Below, in pieces: positions 61,759-64,000 of a DNA stretch of 64,000 bases. A program made the position numbers and the translations under genes. The DNA is taken from the NCBI RefSeq assembly GCF_030345095.1, contig NZ_CP128360.1, forward strand, positions 6,076,001-6,140,000, given 5' to 3'. The notes under the pieces are model-generated. The model worked only from the letters and a program-made list of their open reading frames with translations. It was not told the origin of the DNA and did no database searches. The DNA is from Solwaraspora sp. WMMA2056 (GTDB lineage: Bacteria; Actinomycetota; Actinomycetes; Mycobacteriales; Micromonosporaceae). Position 1 is the stretch's first letter; each line of letters opens with the position of its first letter.

Positions 61759-62049
61759 TCAGCGGGTGGCCCGCCCCGGCGCGTCGGTCGGCCGGTGCCC
61801 GGCCGCCCGGGCGGCGATCCAGACGAAGAAGACGGCCAGCGCCACCTGGATCGCGTGCCGCAGCCAGTCGACCCCGGCGGTCTCGCCGATGCCGAGCCAG
61901 GTCGCGATCACGCCGCCGAGCAGCGCGGCGGCGATGCCGACCCCGATGGTCAGCCAGATCGAGATGTTCTGCCGGCCCGGCAGCAGCAGCCGGCCGAGTG
62001 CGCCGATGACGGCGCCGGCAATGAGCGCCCACAGGATGGTGCCGATCAT
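61759..62049 (-). CDS. GlsB/YeaQ/YmgE-family membrane protein
   Basis: 96 residues: MIGTILWALIAGAVIGALGR, LLLPGRQNISIWLTIGVGIA and two further hydrophobic stretches. These small stress-associated membrane proteins have unknown function. ATG 62049 follows GGAGGTGG. Confidence 0.92.
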   Translation of the reverse strand: MIGTILWALIAGAVIGALGRLLLPGRQNISIWLTIGVGIAAALLGGVIATWLGIGETAGVDWLRHAIQVALAVFFVWIAARAAGHRPTDAPGRATR

Positions 62050-62217
62050 GATTCCACCTCCGGGGCCGAGCCTAGGTGCCAGGTCGGGCCGGCCGAGGGA
62101 GAACGGGCAAGCCTGCGCCACGGCTCTCCGGCCGAACGTTTCCCGTCCGGGTGTGTGCCGGGTCACCCTCACCCGTCCGCGTTGTTTGCCACCGGACGCC
62201 CGGGGTAGCACGCCGGG

Positions 62218-62430
62218 GTGACCGATGAGAGTTCGCGGGTCGGGCTGTACGAGTTGCTCGACGACATCTATCTCGGCAAGGAGCGGGTGAGTCGGGGTGA
62301 GATCGCCCGCCGGGCGGTCGCCGCCGAGCTACCTGCCCACCTGCTCACCAGGATCAACGCCATGCCCGAGGGCGAGTACGCCCAGGACGAGGCGGAAGAG
62401 GTCCTGCACTCCTCGACGGAAGGCAGCTGA
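62218..62430 (+). CDS. small conserved hypothetical protein
   Basis: 70 residues from GTG 62218: VGLYELLDDIYLGKERVSRG, EIARRAVAAELPAHLLTRIN. Mostly helical with an acidic tail. It resembles small actinobacterial helical proteins (DUF2795-like), without certainty. The next small gene follows 5 bp later, so the two are probably co-transcribed. Confidence 0.7.
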   Translation: MTDESSRVGLYELLDDIYLGKERVSRGEIARRAVAAELPAHLLTRINAMPEGEYAQDEAEEVLHSSTEGS

Positions 62431-62435
62431 TCGCG

Positions 62436-62642
62436 ATGACCGACGACGACGACCGGAGCACGTCACGCCCCGCTCTGGGCCAGAGCCCGGACGGCAGCCC
62501 ACCGCCGGACGATCCCGACTTCGCCGGCGAACACGACGACACGGCGGTCGCCAACGACATCATCGAGGGCACCGACACCCGCGAACCGGAGTCACCGCGA
62601 GGCTGGTCCGGGATGGAGAAACCGGGCGTCACCGTCGACTGA
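62436..62642 (+). CDS. small acidic hypothetical protein
   Basis: 68 residues, Asp/Ser/Pro-rich and probably disordered (MTDDDDRSTSRPALGQSPDG). AAGG lies upstream of ATG 62436. Function unknown. Confidence 0.55.
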   Translation: MTDDDDRSTSRPALGQSPDGSPPPDDPDFAGEHDDTAVANDIIEGTDTREPESPRGWSGMEKPGVTVD

Positions 62643-62657
62643 CGGACCGGGTGGTGG

Positions 62658-63188
62658 TCAGTGGTGGGTGTCGGCGTGCCGCGCCGCCGCGTACGCCATC
62701 TGGAGAAAATCGGATCCGGCCACCGCGGTGAAGCAGGTCGCCACCAGGCGGGTCGCCCGTGGGGCGAAGACCAGTCCGATGGTCAGCCCGGTCGCGACCC
62801 ACACGGCCAGGCAGAACGGGCAGCTGACCATCTCACCGAACACGTGTCGGGAGCCGCTGCCGTCGTCGCGGACCTCCTCGGCCACCTCGCCAGCGCCGGT
62901 CGGCCCGTCGTAGCGGGTGAACGGGGCCCGCAACGGGCTGGTCACCGCGTCCTTGCTGACCAGTCGGCTCAGCTTGTGGGTGGCGACGCTGATCAGCACG
63001 ACGTCACCGAGCCCCACCCGGGGCGGTAGTTGCCGTCCGGTGAGCAGCACGGCCGCACCGGCCCCGGCCACCACCGACGCGTACACGGTCAACGCCCGGG
63101 CGTACCCGCCGAGCGGACGGTCGCCGCCTGGCGCGTACGCCCGTAGCAGCGCGGCACCTCGGCCGCGTACCCGGTCACCCACCGCCAT
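62658..63188 (-). CDS. DUF1360 membrane protein
   Basis: 176 residues with the DUF1360 features VLISVATHKLSRLVSKDAVT, PLRAPFTRY and VSCPFCLAVWVATGLTIGLV, and about three membrane helices. ATG 63188 follows GGGGGAG; in-frame upstream codons are only translation of the 14-bp tandem repeat. Related proteins occur as sporulation-associated membrane proteins in Bacillus; the role here is unknown. Confidence 0.88.
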   Translation of the reverse strand: MAVGDRVRGRGAALLRAYAPGGDRPLGGYARALTVYASVVAGAGAAVLLTGRQLPPRVGLGDVVLISVATHKLSRLVSKDAVTSPLRAPFTRYDGPTGAGEVAEEVRDDGSGSRHVFGEMVSCPFCLAVWVATGLTIGLVFAPRATRLVATCFTAVAGSDFLQMAYAAARHADTHH

Positions 63189-63203
63189 GTCGCACACTCC
63201 CCC

Positions 63204-63259
63204 GCTCGCTCGATGCCGCTCGCTCGATGCCGCTCGCTCGATGCCGCTCGCTCGATGCC
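63204..63259. repeat. four tandem copies of GCTCGCTCGATGCC
   Basis: A perfect 14-bp unit repeated four times (56 bp) directly upstream of the DUF1360 gene. The unit number is likely to vary between strains. Confidence 0.9.
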
Positions 63260-63296
63260 CGCCCGCTCGGTCCTGGACAGGCACAGGTGGTCCACC

Positions 63297-63626
63297 TCAG
63301 CCCGCGTTGAGGTTGTCGGTGACGGCGCGGGCCAGCCCGGTCAACGTCTCGTCGGCGATCCGGGTGAGATCCTCGTGGGGCAGCTCGGCGTCCAGTTCCA
63401 GCCGCAGCATCGCCCCGCCGGCCTGCACCGGGTAGACCCGCAGCACCGCCGACCACGGCGCGTCCGGGGCGGTCCAGCGGGCCTGCAGCGGGCCGTCGCC
63501 GGCCGGTTGCGCGCTGGCCCGTTTCAGCATTTCAGGCAACCAGGCGGTACGGCGGTCCGGGTCGGTCGCGGTGCCGTAGGCCACCTCGGGGGGAGCGGAG
63601 ACGCCCCGTTCGGCGTACGCCGGCAC
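63297..63626 (-). CDS. SRPBCC-family protein
   Basis: 109 residues: ERGVSAPPEVAYGTATDPDR at the start and a C-terminal helix EDLTRIADETLTGLARAVTD, with beta-strands between; a START-like polyketide cyclase/lipid-binding fold. Ligand unknown. Its GTG start is 3 bp after the neighbouring DUF6158 gene, so they form an operon. Confidence 0.75.
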   Translation of the reverse strand: MPAYAERGVSAPPEVAYGTATDPDRRTAWLPEMLKRASAQPAGDGPLQARWTAPDAPWSAVLRVYPVQAGGAMLRLELDAELPHEDLTRIADETLTGLARAVTDNLNAG

Positions 63627-63629
63627 GGC

Positions 63630-63992
63630 TCACCGCCCGTCACGTAGCCGGGCCGGATCGATCTCCCGCCCCGGGTTGCGGGTGAGGTACTCGGTCTCCA
63701 GATCGGCGGTCCGCCGCAGGTGGTTCGCCAGCGCCGCGTCGGTGCCGTGCCGCAAGGTGTCCAGCCGGGTGCGGTGCAGGCTGCCCATCTCCCGGATCAG
63801 GTCGCCGTCGGTCAGTTCGACCGCGTCGATGCCGGGGTCGACCTCCGGGGCGGCGTCGTCGACGCCGAGGCAGCCGTCGTCAGCCTGGTCGCCGTCCCAG
63901 CCGGTCATCTCGGGCGGGTGGCCGGTGCGGGGTGGGAACGGGGTGCCGGCTGATGCCGGCGAGTAGTCGCCGTAGCGCGCTGGTCCGGTCAT
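63630..63992 (-). CDS. DUF6158 family protein
   Basis: 120 residues. A Pro/Asp-rich N-terminus leads to a conserved helical C-terminal half (LTDGDLIREMGSLHRTRLDT, DAALANHLRRTADLETEYLT, RNPGREIDPARLRDG). Matches the actinobacterial DUF6158 family found next to SRPBCC proteins. Function unknown. ATG 63992 is complete within the window. Confidence 0.75.
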   Translation of the reverse strand: MTGPARYGDYSPASAGTPFPPRTGHPPEMTGWDGDQADDGCLGVDDAAPEVDPGIDAVELTDGDLIREMGSLHRTRLDTLRHGTDAALANHLRRTADLETEYLTRNPGREIDPARLRDGR

Positions 63993-64000
63993 CTCCGGCC

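Noticed and set aside
63204-63259. CRISPR array
   Set aside because: The units are 14 bp and contiguous with no spacers, and no cas genes are present.

Overview
The window is chromosomal DNA from a high-G+C actinomycete, most likely a member of the Micromonosporaceae (Micromonospora/Salinispora type). The evidence is very high third-position G+C, an Xre-DUF5753 regulator paired with a DUF397 protein, an F420-dependent oxidoreductase family protein, a class F sortase, DUF6158/SRPBCC neighbours and GatCAB. Many genes also start directly at a TANNNT -10 box with no leader. No tRNA, rRNA, prophage, CRISPR array or biosynthetic cluster was seen. About 70 genes are packed at roughly one per 0.9 kb. 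Most are core metabolism; the accessory material is one TnpB element, one membrane-anchored STAND ATPase and two PadR-controlled membrane modules.

Layout. 0-9.3 kb: a partial 2-hydroxyacid dehydrogenase, a frameshifted RCC1-repeat protein, an acetyltransferase, an eight-cysteine DUF1540 protein behind three tandem iron-box-like operators, a PQQ-type sugar dehydrogenase lipoprotein, a membrane metallophosphoesterase, and Xre/DUF397 with small hypothetical genes. 9.3-21.3 kb: a minus-strand housekeeping block running from the cysteine desulfurase and mnmA through a MetE-like protein, a 52-residue membrane protein, ligA and a GGDEF-EAL protein to gatC-gatA-gatB. The desulfurase can supply sulfur to MnmA for tRNA thiolation, and GatCAB makes Gln-tRNA and/or Asn-tRNA. 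21.3-26.4 kb: an LAxTG surface protein with its class F sortase, divergent from an ECF sigma factor and its RskA-like anti-sigma, then etfBA. 26.5-34.3 kb: DUF202 proteins, a drug-efflux-type ABC pair, a TPP enzyme, an enoyl-CoA hydratase and membrane or coiled-coil proteins. 34.2-35.5 kb: a TnpB element with a recognisable right-end hairpin. 35.6-43.8 kb: a lipoprotein, YccF, ribokinase, an ABC ATPase, a ROK repressor divergent from a GH3 N-acetylglucosaminidase, ahcY and an F420-type reductase. 43.9-55.98 kb: a PadR/HAAS-ABC operon, NDH-2, a CBS protein, a PP2C phosphatase, asd, a GNAT, a DksA-type protein with a structured leader, a second PadR/HAAS operon (frameshifted) and the TM-STAND-TPR protein. 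56-64 kb: paired M16 peptidases, a Tat-exported DUF839 protein, DAHP synthase behind an aromatic-amino-acid attenuator, and small conserved proteins.

Regulation is the most informative layer. At least ten starts look leaderless. The DAHP synthase gene has a leaderless leader peptide with Tyr-Arg-Trp-Phe codons followed by mutually exclusive antiterminator and terminator helices. The DksA-type gene has a well-formed promoter, a leaderless 82-codon ORF covering three hairpins, and a terminator touching its ribosome-binding site. asd, ahcY and the sigma-factor gene each carry a short putative leaderless upstream ORF whose stop overlaps the main start. Two copies of a 64-bp hairpin (21-22-21) with a conserved loop lie in separate intergenic gaps.

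Three genes contain single frame breaks that can be placed from protein similarity or internal repeats (about 1640, 6515 and 53115). They are either real pseudogenes or assembly errors. Start sites given without a Shine-Dalgarno or -10 argument are approximate, and positions of short sites were counted by hand and may be off by a base.
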